Positions 1 to 8,022 of a stretch of 49,550 nucleotides of DNA are shown here, in pieces. The stretch's first letter is position 1. Every line of letters begins with the position of its first letter. The stretch covers positions 1 through 49,550 of the forward strand of contig CALLFD010000337.1 of NCBI GenBank assembly GCA_937997605.1, read 5' to 3'. Under the pieces are notes generated by a model that saw nothing but the letters and a program-made list of their open reading frames with translations, was not told the DNA's origin and made no database searches. The stretch comes from an uncultured Collinsella sp. (lineage in GTDB: Bacteria; Actinomycetota; Coriobacteriia; Coriobacteriales; Coriobacteriaceae). The position numbers were made by a program, and so were the translations under genes.

Positions 1-47
1 GAGATCCTATGGTGTGACTGGAGTTCAGACGTGTGCTCTTCCGATCT
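1..47 (+). other. Illumina adapter left on the contig end
   Basis: This is not genomic sequence. Bases 14-47 match the standard TruSeq index-read adapter, ending in the familiar CTCTTCCGATCT. Bases 6-13 (CCTATGGT) sit where an 8-base i7 index belongs, and bases 1-5 match the end of the P7 oligonucleotide (GAGAT). Genomic sequence starts at about base 48. The adapter was recognised from memory. Confidence 0.97.
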
Positions 48-118
48 AGCAGGACAAGGCGCCACACATGGTCGAGGACGTTCTGAAAACTAAGCCCGGC
101 CCCCGCCGGACAGGCCAC
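48..118. repeat. Truncated palindromic element, family A (copy A1)
   Basis: This is the right half of a long intergenic palindrome whose left half is missing at the contig end. It carries the family core CGAGGACGTT at about 74-83, followed by an outer arm (GAAAACTAAGCCC and onward) whose partner would lie to the left. It ends 2 bases before the asd stop codon, so it would form the 3' end of the asd transcript. Complete relatives lie at 5436-5552, 19020-19122 and 38659-38811. Confidence 0.7.
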
Positions 119-119
119 A

Positions 120-1145
120 CTACTCGCAGAGCAGCTTAGCGATCTGGACGGCGTTGGTTGCCGCGCCCTTACGGATTTGGTCGCCGCAGCACCAGAAGGT
201 GATACCGCGCGCGGCCTCGGGGTTCGAGATGTCGCGACGCACGCGGCCGACCCAAATCAGGTCCTGGTCGGAGGTGTCCATCGGCATGGGGAAGCGATCG
301 TGCGCATCCTCGGCAGCCATATCGTCAACCAGCTTGACGCCGGGAGCGGCAGCCAGCGCAGCACGGGCCTCCTCGACCGTAATATCGCGCTCAAACTCGA
401 GCGTAATGCTCTCGGAGTGCGAACGCAGCACGGGCACGCGCACGCAGGTGCAGTTCACGCGCAGCTCGGGCAGGTGCATAATCTTGCGGCCCTCGTTTTG
501 CAGCTTCATCTCCTCGGAGGTAAAGCCCTCCTCCTTGACGCCGCCAATCTGCGGAATCAGGTTGCTCGCCAGCTGGGCGGCAAAAGCGCGCGGCTCGGGA
601 ATCTCCTCGCCACGGCCCAGGGCGGCAAGCTGCGCTTCGAGCTCGGCCATACCGGGAGCACCGGCACCAGAAGCCGCCTGATACGTCGAGACGATCATGC
701 GCTTCACGCCGGCAAGCTGATGTAGCGGCCACGTGGGAACCAGGCCGATGATGGTCGCGCAGTTGGGATTGGCGATAAGGCCGTGATGCCATTTGATATC
801 GTCGGCATTGATCTCGGGCACGACCAGCGGCACCTCGGGATCCATGCGGAAGGCGTGGCTGTTGTCGACCACGACGGCGCCGCGCTTAACGGCCTCGGGC
901 AGCAGCTCCTTAGCGATGTCGTCGCCGGCAGCGCCGAGCACGATGTCGCAGCCCTCAAAGGCCTCGGGGCAAGCCTCTTCGATCACGATCTGCTCACCGC
1001 GGAACTCAACGGTCTTGCCCGCGGAGCGTGCGCTTGCCAACAGCTTGAGCTTGCCGACCGGGAACTCCTGCTCGTTGAGGCACTCGAGCATCTGGGTGCC
1101 CACGGCTCCCGTCGCGCCCAAAATAGCAACCGTGTACTGTTTCAT
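120..1145 (-). CDS. asd: Aspartate-semialdehyde dehydrogenase
   Basis: This NADP-dependent cytosolic enzyme reduces aspartyl phosphate to aspartate semialdehyde, the branch point for lysine, threonine and methionine. The 341-residue product is of normal family length. It has an N-terminal nucleotide-binding loop GATGAVG (residues 10-16), the catalytic cysteine in NPNCAT (C129) and a late RVPVLRSH block with the expected active-site histidine (about H243). An upstream in-frame extension is rejected because ATG 1145 follows a GGGGGA ribosome-binding site and begins MKQYTVAILG. It lies downstream of lysC on the same strand with a 173-base gap that holds a GC-rich hairpin, so co-transcription is likely but may be attenuated. 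Confidence 0.97.
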   Translation of the reverse strand: MKQYTVAILGATGAVGTQMLECLNEQEFPVGKLKLLASARSAGKTVEFRGEQIVIEEACPEAFEGCDIVLGAAGDDIAKELLPEAVKRGAVVVDNSHAFRMDPEVPLVVPEINADDIKWHHGLIANPNCATIIGLVPTWPLHQLAGVKRMIVSTYQAASGAGAPGMAELEAQLAALGRGEEIPEPRAFAAQLASNLIPQIGGVKEEGFTSEEMKLQNEGRKIMHLPELRVNCTCVRVPVLRSHSESITLEFERDITVEEARAALAAAPGVKLVDDMAAEDAHDRFPMPMDTSDQDLIWVGRVRRDISNPEAARGITFWCCGDQIRKGAATNAVQIAKLLCE

Positions 1146-1220
1146 GCTTCCCCCTTTAAAGGTTGTGGCTTTTGCCCGCACGCCGAGCAGGCCGATTATT
1201 GTTGCCAGTGTATACAAGAA

Positions 1221-1245
1221 CGGGGCGGGCACGAAACCCGCCCCG
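1221..1245 (-). terminator. Hairpin between lysC and asd
   Basis: A perfect 9-bp stem (CGGGGCGGG with CCCGCCCCG, 7-base loop) is followed on the minus strand by a short T-rich tract (TTCTTGTAT). It could terminate or attenuate transcription after lysC. The U-tract is weak, so read-through into asd is plausible. Confidence 0.5.
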
Positions 1246-1277
1246 TCGAAACGAAACCGAAACGAAACGCCCTGCCG

Positions 1278-1311
1278 TAGATTTTTGAGACATGGCCCAA
1301 AAATCCACCGA
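1278..1311. repeat. Short intergenic repeat, copy 1 (second copy at 24068)
   Basis: The stretch starts TAGATTTTTGAGACATG and ends AAAAATCCACCGA, with GATTTTTG and CAAAAATC able to pair. It lies 7 bases past the lysC stop. A close relative lies at 24068-24102, upstream of marR. Confidence 0.55.
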
Positions 1312-1318
1312 GCAGCCG

Positions 1319-2707
1319 CTACTTTTTGAGCGCGACCAGGGCGGGATCGACCGGCGCGGGAGCCTCCAGGTCGGAGACCTTCACAATGCCGTTCTCATCG
1401 GAGAAGGCACGGTAAATGGTCTGAATCGCCAGGTCGAAGTCCTTCTCCTCGACACCGATAATGATATTGATCTCGTCGCAGCTCTGCGAAATCATACGCA
1501 CGCTCACGCCGGCCTGACCAAGCATGCCAAACAGATGGCCCGAGATACCTGCACGGCCGCGCAGGTTACGGCCAACGGTAGCGATGAGCGCCAAGCCCTC
1601 GACAACCTCGATCTCGAGCGGCTCGACCTCCTGTTGAATGTCGCCCACGAGCGAGTACAGCGAGTCGTGCACATCCTGCTCCTGCACCACGGCGCCAAAG
1701 CGGTCGACACCGGTGGGCATGTGCTCGACGGAAACGTCATAGCGCTCGAAGACCGAAAGCGCGCGGCGCATAAAACCGACACGGGGTTTGGTGCGATCGC
1801 GGGCAACGTTGATGGCGACAAAACCGCGCTTGCCGGTCACACCGGTAATGATGGGCTCCGCCTCGCCCTCATCAGCCGTCTCGCTAATGATGGTGCCGGG
1901 GTCCTGCGGCGCATTGGTGTTCTTGATGACCAGCGGAATACCCGCCTCACGCACAGGGAACACGGCCTCCTCGTGCAGGACGCTTGCGCCCATGTACGAA
2001 AGCTCGCGCAGCTCCTCGTAGGTAACGCGCGCAATGGGCTGAGCCTCGGGCACAATGCGAGGATCGGCAGAATAGAAGCCCGAAACGTCGGTCCAGTTCT
2101 CGTACAGGTCGGCGCCTAGGCACTTGGCCAGGATCGAGCCGGAAATGTCGCCGCCGCCACGGTCGAGCAGCTTGATCTGGCCCTCGCGCGTCGCGCCGTA
2201 GAAGCCAGGCATAACGAAGCCGCCCTGCTGACCGTACTCTTGCACCAGCTCGGAGGTGCGGTTCATGCTGAGCGTACCGTCGTGATGGAACGCCACAACC
2301 GTCGCGGCGTCCAGGAACGGTAGGCCCAGGTACTCAGCCATCAGGCGAGCGGTGAAGTACTCGCCGCGGCTCACAAGCTCCTCGGTGGAGTAACCGCCCG
2401 AGCGGGCGCGCTCGGCAAAAGCCGCGAACTCCTCACGGATGGGATAGGTGAGCTCCAGCTCGTCAGCGATATCAAAATAGCGCTGGCCGATGTCCTCGAG
2501 CAGCTCCTCGCACGACACGTGGTACTTAACGTGCGCGTTAACCAGGTAGAGCAGGTCGGTCACCTTGGTGTCGCCCTTAAAGCGGCGACCACAGGCGGAA
2601 ACCACCACAAAACGGCGAGCCGGGTCGGCATCGACGATGGCCTTGATCTTCTTAAAGTGTTCGGCGTCGGCGACCGACGAGCCGCCAAACTTGGCAATCT
2701 TAATCAT
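1319..2707 (-). CDS. lysC: Aspartate kinase with C-terminal ACT domains
   Basis: It phosphorylates aspartate in the first step of the aspartate-family amino acid pathway. The 462-residue product starts with the kinase signature KFGGSS (residues 6-11). The catalytic domain fills about residues 1-290, with the conserved FVMPGFYG and GGGDISGS blocks. The last 150 or so residues form a pair of ACT regulatory domains (GRAGISGHLFGMLGQAGVSVRMISQS is typical), which in this family usually confer feedback inhibition by lysine or threonine. It is transcribed divergently from thrC across a 104-base gap and probably leads the lysC-asd unit. The start ATG is followed at once by the core signature, so it is secure even though the ribosome-binding site (AAAGGT) is distant. 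Confidence 0.96.
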   Translation of the reverse strand: MIKIAKFGGSSVADAEHFKKIKAIVDADPARRFVVVSACGRRFKGDTKVTDLLYLVNAHVKYHVSCEELLEDIGQRYFDIADELELTYPIREEFAAFAERARSGGYSTEELVSRGEYFTARLMAEYLGLPFLDAATVVAFHHDGTLSMNRTSELVQEYGQQGGFVMPGFYGATREGQIKLLDRGGGDISGSILAKCLGADLYENWTDVSGFYSADPRIVPEAQPIARVTYEELRELSYMGASVLHEEAVFPVREAGIPLVIKNTNAPQDPGTIISETADEGEAEPIITGVTGKRGFVAINVARDRTKPRVGFMRRALSVFERYDVSVEHMPTGVDRFGAVVQEQDVHDSLYSLVGDIQQEVEPLEIEVVEGLALIATVGRNLRGRAGISGHLFGMLGQAGVSVRMISQSCDEINIIIGVEEKDFDLAIQTIYRAFSDENGIVKVSDLEAPAPVDPALVALKK

Positions 2708-2811
2708 GGGCTGGAGGTTACCTTTCTAAAAAGCCTCTGCGAACCTATTTTGCGCGCTCTGATACCATGGTTTCACCGATTGGGACCAAGGCATCCGAGG
2801 AGCAGTGTTAT

Positions 2812-4329
2812 ATGGGAACTTATCATAGTACACGAGGACGCACTTTATCGTGCTCAAGTAAGGTGGCAATCCGCACCGGCATCGCTCCCGACGGGGGTTT
2901 GTTTGTCTCGGACGAGCTTGGCACCCAGCAGGTCGATATCAGCTCGCTTGCAGATAAATCGTACTTTGAAATCGCTCAAGATGTGTTGGGAATGTTACTG
3001 AATGATTACACGGCCGAAGAAATTTCGGCGTGTGTCGACGAGGCATACCGCGGCACGTTCGCGAGTGAAGAGGTTACGCCGCTCGTCAAACTCGACGCTG
3101 CGCCGGGCGCTGACGCCCCTCAGACCTATGTGATGGAGCTCTTTGGCGGCCCCACGAGTGCCTTTAAGGACGTCGCCCTGCAGATGCTCCCCCGCTTGAT
3201 GGCCCGCACTTCCGCCAAGGACGGCGGCGCCGAGCGCATCATGATCGTCACCGCCACGTCGGGCGACACGGGCAAGGCAGCACTCGCCGGCTTTGCCGAC
3301 GCCCCGGGCACGGGTATTACCGTCTTTTATCCCGAGGGCAAGGTCAGCCGCGTCCAGAACCTGCAGATGTCCACGCAGGAGGGCGATAACGTCGCCGTCT
3401 GCGGCATTCGTGGCAACTTCGACGATGCCCAGAGTGCCGTCAAGCGCATCTTTGCCGATAAGGAGCTTGCCGAGCGTCTTGAGGCCGCCGGCACGGTGCT
3501 TTCGAGCGCCAACTCTATCAATGTCGGCCGTCTGGTACCGCAGGTCGTCTACTACTTTGCCGCCTATGCGCAGCTGCTGCGCGCCGGCGCTATCGAGGCT
3601 GGCGACGCCGTAGAGTTCTGTGTGCCCACCGGCAACTTTGGCGATATCTTGGCCGGCTACTACGCCAAGCGCATGGGCCTGCCCGTCGCCAAGCTCATCG
3701 TCGCGAGCGACAAGAACAACGTGCTTGCCGACTTCCTGACCACCGGCGTCTACGACCGCAACCGTCCGTTCTTCACGACCATTTCGCCGTCGATGGACAT
3801 CCTCATCAGCTCCAACCTCGAGCGCATGCTCTACTTCCTGTCCGACGGCGACTGCGAGCTCGTTGCCGGCCTTATGGAGCAGCTGGCACAGACTGGTCGC
3901 TACGAGGTGCACGCCGAGCTGCTGGCCAAGATTCAGAGCGTCTTTGGCTGCGGCTGGGCCAGCGAGGACGAGGTCCGCGCTGCCATCAAGAGTTGCTGGG
4001 ACGCCAACGGCTACATGATCGACCCGCACACCGCTTGCGGCTATCACGTCTTTGAAAAGGTCGCTCCCGCCGAGGGCGCCAAGGCTCGCGTGCTGCTTTC
4101 GACCGCCAGCCCCTACAAGTTCCCGCGCGCCTGCTGCGACGCCCTGGGCCTCGACGTTCCCGAGGACGACTTTGAGGCCATGCGCGTGCTCGAGCAGGCG
4201 ACCAACACGGTTGCACCGGCCCAGCTCGCCGAACTCGAATCCAAACCCGTCCGCTTCGAAGACGTCTGCGACGTAGCCGACATGGCCAACTACGTAGAGC
4301 AGGCTGCAAAAAAGATAGCAACCAACTAA
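2812..4329 (+). CDS. thrC: Threonine synthase
   Basis: This PLP enzyme converts O-phosphohomoserine to threonine. The 505-residue length fits the longer class of threonine synthases. The N terminus (MGTYHSTRG, then TGIAPDGGLFV) is typical, and the PLP lysine is in PTSAFKDVALQ (K119). The serine/threonine-rich TATSGDTGKAAL segment binds the cofactor phosphate. The frame stays open upstream to 2767, but AGGAG at 2798-2802 sits 9 bases before ATG 2812, and family proteins start with this MGTYHSTR-like sequence. It forms a threonine branch with thrB, separated from it by a terminator and a long palindrome. Homoserine dehydrogenase is not in the window. Confidence 0.96.
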   Translation: MGTYHSTRGRTLSCSSKVAIRTGIAPDGGLFVSDELGTQQVDISSLADKSYFEIAQDVLGMLLNDYTAEEISACVDEAYRGTFASEEVTPLVKLDAAPGADAPQTYVMELFGGPTSAFKDVALQMLPRLMARTSAKDGGAERIMIVTATSGDTGKAALAGFADAPGTGITVFYPEGKVSRVQNLQMSTQEGDNVAVCGIRGNFDDAQSAVKRIFADKELAERLEAAGTVLSSANSINVGRLVPQVVYYFAAYAQLLRAGAIEAGDAVEFCVPTGNFGDILAGYYAKRMGLPVAKLIVASDKNNVLADFLTTGVYDRNRPFFTTISPSMDILISSNLERMLYFLSDGDCELVAGLMEQLAQTGRYEVHAELLAKIQSVFGCGWASEDEVRAAIKSCWDANGYMIDPHTACGYHVFEKVAPAEGAKARVLLSTASPYKFPRACCDALGLDVPEDDFEAMRVLEQATNTVAPAQLAELESKPVRFEDVCDVADMANYVEQAAKKIATN

Positions 4330-4340
4330 ACCCCTTATAA

Positions 4341-4376
4341 GGCGCCGGCGAAAGCCGGCGCACCTTCTTTTTATTT
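4341..4376 (+). terminator. Terminator after thrC
   Basis: A perfect 8-bp stem GCGCCGGC/GCCGGCGC with a GAAA tetraloop is followed by ACCTTCTTTTTATTT. This is a textbook intrinsic terminator 11 bases past the thrC stop. Confidence 0.88.
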
Positions 4377-4404
4377 AGCTTTCGGGATGATGACGAGCAT
4401 GCGA

Positions 4405-4516
4405 GCGGGTCTGGCCGTTTAGTTCGTCGCGAGTTCCGCACGAGCCGGAAAGCACTTAATATGCTTTCCGAGCGAGTCAGGACTGCCCGAGCAGCGAACT
4501 AAACGGCCAGACCCGC
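4405..4516. repeat. Long palindromic element in the thrB leader (type C)
   Basis: Exact 22-base inverted arms (4405-4426 and 4495-4516) enclose a second hairpin (GGAAAGCA...TGCTTTCC). The core TTCCGCAC...CAGGACTG resembles the TTCCGCAG...GAGGACG core of family A. The right arm ends 3 bases before the thrB ribosome-binding site (CAGGAGG), so in a thrB transcript the structure would fold right against the initiation region. Confidence 0.8.
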
Positions 4517-4530
4517 CCAGGAGGACCCAC

Positions 4531-5412
4531 ATGATCAAAATCACCGTCCCAGCAACCAGCGCCAACCTAGGCATCGGCTACGACACCCTCGGCATGGCCG
4601 TCAGCCTCTACTCGCACTTCACCTTCGAGCGCGCCGACAAGCTCACCATCACGGGCTGCCCCGAGGAGTTCCAAAACGAGAATAACCTGGTCTATGTGAG
4701 CTTTGTCGATGCTCTGGCCGCCTGGGGCGAGCCGGCCTTCCCCGTCGCTATCGACATTCAGACCGACGTGCCCGTCGCCCGTGGCCTGGGTTCCAGCTCC
4801 ACCTGCGTCGTCGCCGGCATCATGGCTGCCGCCGCGCTGACGGGCCACACCGTCGACCGCGCCGAGCTCGTCCGCATTGCCACCGAGGTCGAAGGGCATC
4901 CCGATAACGTCGCCCCCGCTATCCTGGGCGGCGCCGTCTGCTCCTTTACGCCGACCGATTCGCTTCCCCAGTGCCTGCGCTACGAGGTAAGCGACAAGCT
5001 TCGTTTTATTACTGTGATTCCGCCCTACGAGGTACATACGAGCGAGGCGCGCAAGGTTGTGCCGCAGGAGATTCCACTCTCCACTGCCGTATGGCAAATG
5101 GGCCGCATCGCCGGCATGACGCGCGGCCTGGAAACCGGCGACCTGGACCTGATTGCCGCCGCTAATGACGACCGCATCCAGGAGCCCTATCGTCGCCGCC
5201 TCATCCCCGACTACAACGCCGTGCGCGATACCTGCCTTAACGGCGGCGCCAAGACCATCTGGATTAGTGGTTCGGGCTCGACCCTCATGGCCGTGACTGA
5301 CGACACCATCGTGGCAAAGTTCCTGCAGGTCAAGCTGCGTGAGCAGTTCCCCAAGTGTGACACGCATATTCTGACGTGCGACACCGAGGGCGCTCAAATC
5401 GAGTACCTGTAG
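4531..5412 (+). CDS. thrB: Homoserine kinase
   Basis: This GHMP-family kinase phosphorylates homoserine to feed ThrC. The 293-residue length is normal. VPATSANLGIGYDTLG at the N terminus and the ATP-binding PVARGLGSSSTCVVAG loop (about residues 87-102) are diagnostic, and WISGSGSTLMAV near the C terminus is the third GHMP motif. AGGAGG is placed 6 bases before the ATG. It follows thrC, but a terminator and a 112-bp palindrome intervene, so it may have its own promoter or depend on read-through. Confidence 0.96.
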   Translation: MIKITVPATSANLGIGYDTLGMAVSLYSHFTFERADKLTITGCPEEFQNENNLVYVSFVDALAAWGEPAFPVAIDIQTDVPVARGLGSSSTCVVAGIMAAAALTGHTVDRAELVRIATEVEGHPDNVAPAILGGAVCSFTPTDSLPQCLRYEVSDKLRFITVIPPYEVHTSEARKVVPQEIPLSTAVWQMGRIAGMTRGLETGDLDLIAAANDDRIQEPYRRRLIPDYNAVRDTCLNGGAKTIWISGSGSTLMAVTDDTIVAKFLQVKLREQFPKCDTHILTCDTEGAQIEYL

Positions 5413-5435
5413 CGCCCTGCCTCATTGCTCTCACC

Positions 5436-5552
5436 GGTCCCCTTGGGGCTTCCCCTGAAAACGTCCTCGATCATGAATTGCCCCGTCGTGCGCTTCGCGC
5501 GACGGGGCAATTCGATCTGCGGATTGTTTTCAGGGGAAGCCCCAAGGGGACC
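5436..5552. repeat. Palindromic element, family A (copy A2)
   Basis: Exact 26-base inverted arms (5436-5461 and 5527-5552) enclose a second perfect hairpin (AATTGCCCCGTCG...CGACGGGGCAATT, 5476-5512). In reverse orientation the junctions read AATCCGCAG and CGAGGACGTTTTC, the family core. It starts 24 bases after the thrB stop. The remaining sequence to 5809 shows no gene. Confidence 0.9.
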
Positions 5553-5809
5553 TGCGCAGCCTCGACAGGATAATCGCATTCGCTGATTTAATCTTGTGCT
5601 CCAACGGAGCCACAGACGAGAGGCCTTCGCGCTGCGGAATAATTTTGAGGGGAACACCCCGACCATCCCTGCGTTTACCTTGCTGAGGATGTCTACAGGG
5701 ACCCACGCTTTGAAGGGGCGCCGGGCAGATAGGGGCTTTTTAGGTTACATAATAAACTGTTTATCTATGCTACTATTTAACTAGGCATCGCAGTATGGAG
5801 GTGGTCAAA

Positions 5810-6325
5810 GTGTTACGCACACTCAAAGCTTCGTTTTTCCTCTCGATACTTTTGATATTACCGATATGTTTCTCGTTTAGCCCTTCGACTGCTTATGCTG
5901 CAGAAAGCGATGCTGTCGCAATTTCTGGCGCAACCCAAGATTTTGATTTAACGAAAGGTCCCGAGCAGTCTCATCAAATCAAGCTTAAGGATGGGACCGT
6001 TGCAGTAATAGGAATTAAAAAAACCAATGAACCCAGCCTGATATGGGACAGTTACTACAACAACGCATCTGGAACTTGGACTATCTATTACAACAGTCCT
6101 TTTATTTATCGCGAATTCAAGATCAAGATAGCGAACTCGCTCATTACCAGCGCTTGGGGACAAAACTATACGACTATCGGCTGTACGGTAACTAACGAGT
6201 CCTTTATATGGAACTCGAAACAGGCGACATATCGACTCAACTATGAATCGATGGGGATGACGTCCGGTATCGCCGTGTTGCAAGCGACCATGGAAGGCAG
6301 CACGCTCCACACCTATGCAAACTAG
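5810..6325 (+). CDS. Small secreted protein of unknown function
   Basis: The product is a 171-residue exported protein. Residues 1-30 form a clear signal peptide: basic start (LRTLK), hydrophobic FFLSILLILPICFSF, then AYAAES with an AxA-type cleavage site. The mature part has a DGTVAVIGI strand and several aromatic-rich beta-like segments (SGTWTIYYNS, SLITSAWGQNY) and no recognised catalytic motif. It may belong to the DUF5626 type of secreted small proteins, but that is a weak recollection. GTG 5810 is preferred over ATG 5795 because the ATG lies inside the strong GGAGGTGG ribosome-binding site that serves the GTG. Base composition is clearly more AT-rich than in thrB, suggesting transfer. 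Confidence 0.75.
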   Translation: MLRTLKASFFLSILLILPICFSFSPSTAYAAESDAVAISGATQDFDLTKGPEQSHQIKLKDGTVAVIGIKKTNEPSLIWDSYYNNASGTWTIYYNSPFIYREFKIKIANSLITSAWGQNYTTIGCTVTNESFIWNSKQATYRLNYESMGMTSGIAVLQATMEGSTLHTYAN

Positions 6326-6349
6326 ACTCACATCAATTGAGGAAGTTCA

Positions 6350-6454
6350 ATGATCCCAATTCCTGCACGCTCAGACATTATGATCGCTCTCGTTTGGATT
6401 CTCGTCGGAGTGCTTATTTGGCGTATCTGCAAATGGGTTAAAAACAAGAAATAG
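6350..6454 (+). CDS. 34-residue single-helix membrane peptide
   Basis: This short ORF encodes MIPIPARSDIMIALVWILVG followed by VLIWRICKWVKNKK. One hydrophobic helix (about residues 10-25) is followed by a strongly basic tail, so an N-out/C-in membrane peptide is predicted. GAGGAAG sits 5 bases before the ATG, and the gene starts 24 bases after the secreted protein, so the two are likely co-transcribed up to the terminator at 6489. No family is recognised. It could be a small partner of the secreted protein or a type I toxin-like peptide. Confidence 0.6.
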   Translation: MIPIPARSDIMIALVWILVGVLIWRICKWVKNKK

Positions 6455-6488
6455 TTGATAAAACGTATATGCCATTTATGCGATGCTT

Positions 6489-6516
6489 GGGGCCGTTAAA
6501 TCGGCCCCTATTTCTA
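6489..6516 (+). terminator. Terminator after the small-peptide operon
   Basis: A GGGGCCG/CGGCCCC stem with a 6-base TTAAAT loop is followed by TATTTCTAT. It ends the 5810-6454 transcription unit. Confidence 0.75.
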
Positions 6517-6656
6517 TAGCTTTTCAAGCAGCAGTCACCCATTTGGAAGTCGCAATGCCATTCATACGATTTCGGCCCTTTAAGCCGCTATCTATTGGTA
6601 GGGACTCTTGCTGGTAAGGAGCGCTTACTAGATACAAACCTTGGCAATATATTGGT

Positions 6657-7355
6657 TTAGGCGGCGCTGGTTTCTTTGTATTCGAAGACTGGCTCTAGGA
6701 GATCTTCGATGTTGCAGTGGAGGACTTTTGCTATGGCTCTTACGCTTGTTACCGAAGCTTCATTAATGTTTCTCTGGCGCTGCTCGTACATTTGGATTGA
6801 GCGGAGTGACACACCCGATTCGTATGCTAGGTCTTGTTGGGTTTTCTTAAGCTTCTTTCTTGCTAACGCAAGTTTGGTTTGCCTGGACGCTTTTTTCGCC
6901 ATATCGCAGACGAGGCGAGCCACGCGTTCCTCCGAGGCTTCGTGCCAGGGATAGTACAGACTGCGCAGTGCGTCAAACGGAACGACATGCAGCAGGTCTT
7001 CGAAAGACTCTCCTAGGCGCCACTGAAGGTATGCCAATATCCAGCCTGTCCAATATTCCGGTGTCTTTTCGAATCGGTAGGTTCGATTTGGCATCGGCCT
7101 TGATTGGTAGCCCGACCTTTCGGCGATAAGCGCGAATAGCTCAACGCCCGATTTTCCCGATACGACCCATGCGTTGCCACGCTCAAACTCACAGGCTACG
7201 CCGCTCAGGCAAAAGAGTTCAGCGACCTCGGACCCTTCCGCTCCATAGTCGTTCACGGCATAGTCAAAGCAGTCGCCGAGGTTGTTCATTGCATCCTCGA
7301 GGTAGTAGACGGGGTATGTCCTACTCGGCCCACAATCCGTTAACTCTTGGATCAT
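6657..7355 (-). CDS. XRE-family antitoxin-like protein
   Basis: The 232-residue cytosolic protein has a C-terminal helix-turn-helix (about residues 166-218: KKTQQDLAYESGVSLRSIQM, then an alpha-helical IAKVLHCNIEDLLEP). Its N-terminal region contains the block EYWTGWILAYLQWRLGESFEDLL, of a kind I recall from antitoxin-like partners of DUF3990 toxins in Clostridia. Its start overlaps the toxin's 3' end by 35 bases, and GGAGG sits 10 bases upstream of the ATG. The role inferred is neutralising the toxin and repressing the operon, probably at the palindrome 8023-8069. The DUF3791 protein often found in such loci is absent here. Confidence 0.75.
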   Translation of the reverse strand: MIQELTDCGPSRTYPVYYLEDAMNNLGDCFDYAVNDYGAEGSEVAELFCLSGVACEFERGNAWVVSGKSGVELFALIAERSGYQSRPMPNRTYRFEKTPEYWTGWILAYLQWRLGESFEDLLHVVPFDALRSLYYPWHEASEERVARLVCDMAKKASRQTKLALARKKLKKTQQDLAYESGVSLRSIQMYEQRQRNINEASVTSVRAIAKVLHCNIEDLLEPVFEYKETSAA

Positions 7356-8004
7356 TTAAATCAATCCTCCCTGTCATTAAATCCCTAATGTAGACACCCT
7401 CAGAGTCGAATCCATTCACAGTTTCCAGGTACTTGCGCCGCGCGTTCTGCTCTCGCTTAAAGCGCTTGGGATAATACTCAGATCCCAACGCCTGCCTCCA
7501 TTCGCGGAATCTGATTGCTGAAAACGCACGCTCACTCATAAGAGCGTATTGGATGCCCAAATCGCCCAAACGCATAATGAGTTGCAGTTGCCTAAGCGAG
7601 ATCATGCCGTTAACGAACTGTCTTGCAAACGAAAAGTAGGAATCGTCGGCGCGATAACCTCGAATTACGTCATAGGGAGAAATATCAATCAGGCAGTTAT
7701 CCAGCAGATAGCGAAGTCCTTCGCGCGCCAGCGGTGTCGAAACATTGAACTCCCTATTGTTAGCCAAAATCGCAAGCCAATTGAGAATTGAAAACTCCCC
7801 GGACTCCAAGTCCAAGACCGCAAGACCATCCATATCGAGCTCGTATCGATTCGCGATACCATCGGACTCAGTCCGGCATGCCCACTCCATTGCCATTTCC
7901 TCATGTGGCGTGCAATAAAACCCACACCCATAGTCATTGAATTGTCTGCATTTATCCAACGACGGATGCTCGACAACAACCTCCGACCCGTGCCAAAGCT
8001 CCAT
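7321..8004 (-). CDS. DUF3990 (ADP-ribosyltransferase-like) toxin
   Basis: The 227-residue protein starts MELWHGSEVV and continues FNDYGCGFYCTPHEEMAMEW. That is the DUF3990 pattern (HGS, then DYGxGFYxT, then an A-x-x-WA block), a family in the ADP-ribosyltransferase fold group. The H of HGS and the Y of GFYCT would be the first two residues of the H-Y-E triad; the E is not assigned. The start was moved from an upstream in-frame TTG to ATG 8004 because GGAGG sits 5 bases before it. It is followed by an overlapping XRE gene, a toxin-antitoxin layout. The target is unknown. Confidence 0.75.
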   Translation of the reverse strand: MELWHGSEVVVEHPSLDKCRQFNDYGCGFYCTPHEEMAMEWACRTESDGIANRYELDMDGLAVLDLESGEFSILNWLAILANNREFNVSTPLAREGLRYLLDNCLIDISPYDVIRGYRADDSYFSFARQFVNGMISLRQLQLIMRLGDLGIQYALMSERAFSAIRFREWRQALGSEYYPKRFKREQNARRKYLETVNGFDSEGVYIRDLMTGRIDLNDPRVNGLWAE

Positions 8005-8022
8005 ATCGACCTCCAAACAAAA

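Noticed and set aside
4990..5165. Small ORFs inside thrB
   Set aside because: They are out-of-frame shadows of a well-supported gene with no ribosome-binding sites.
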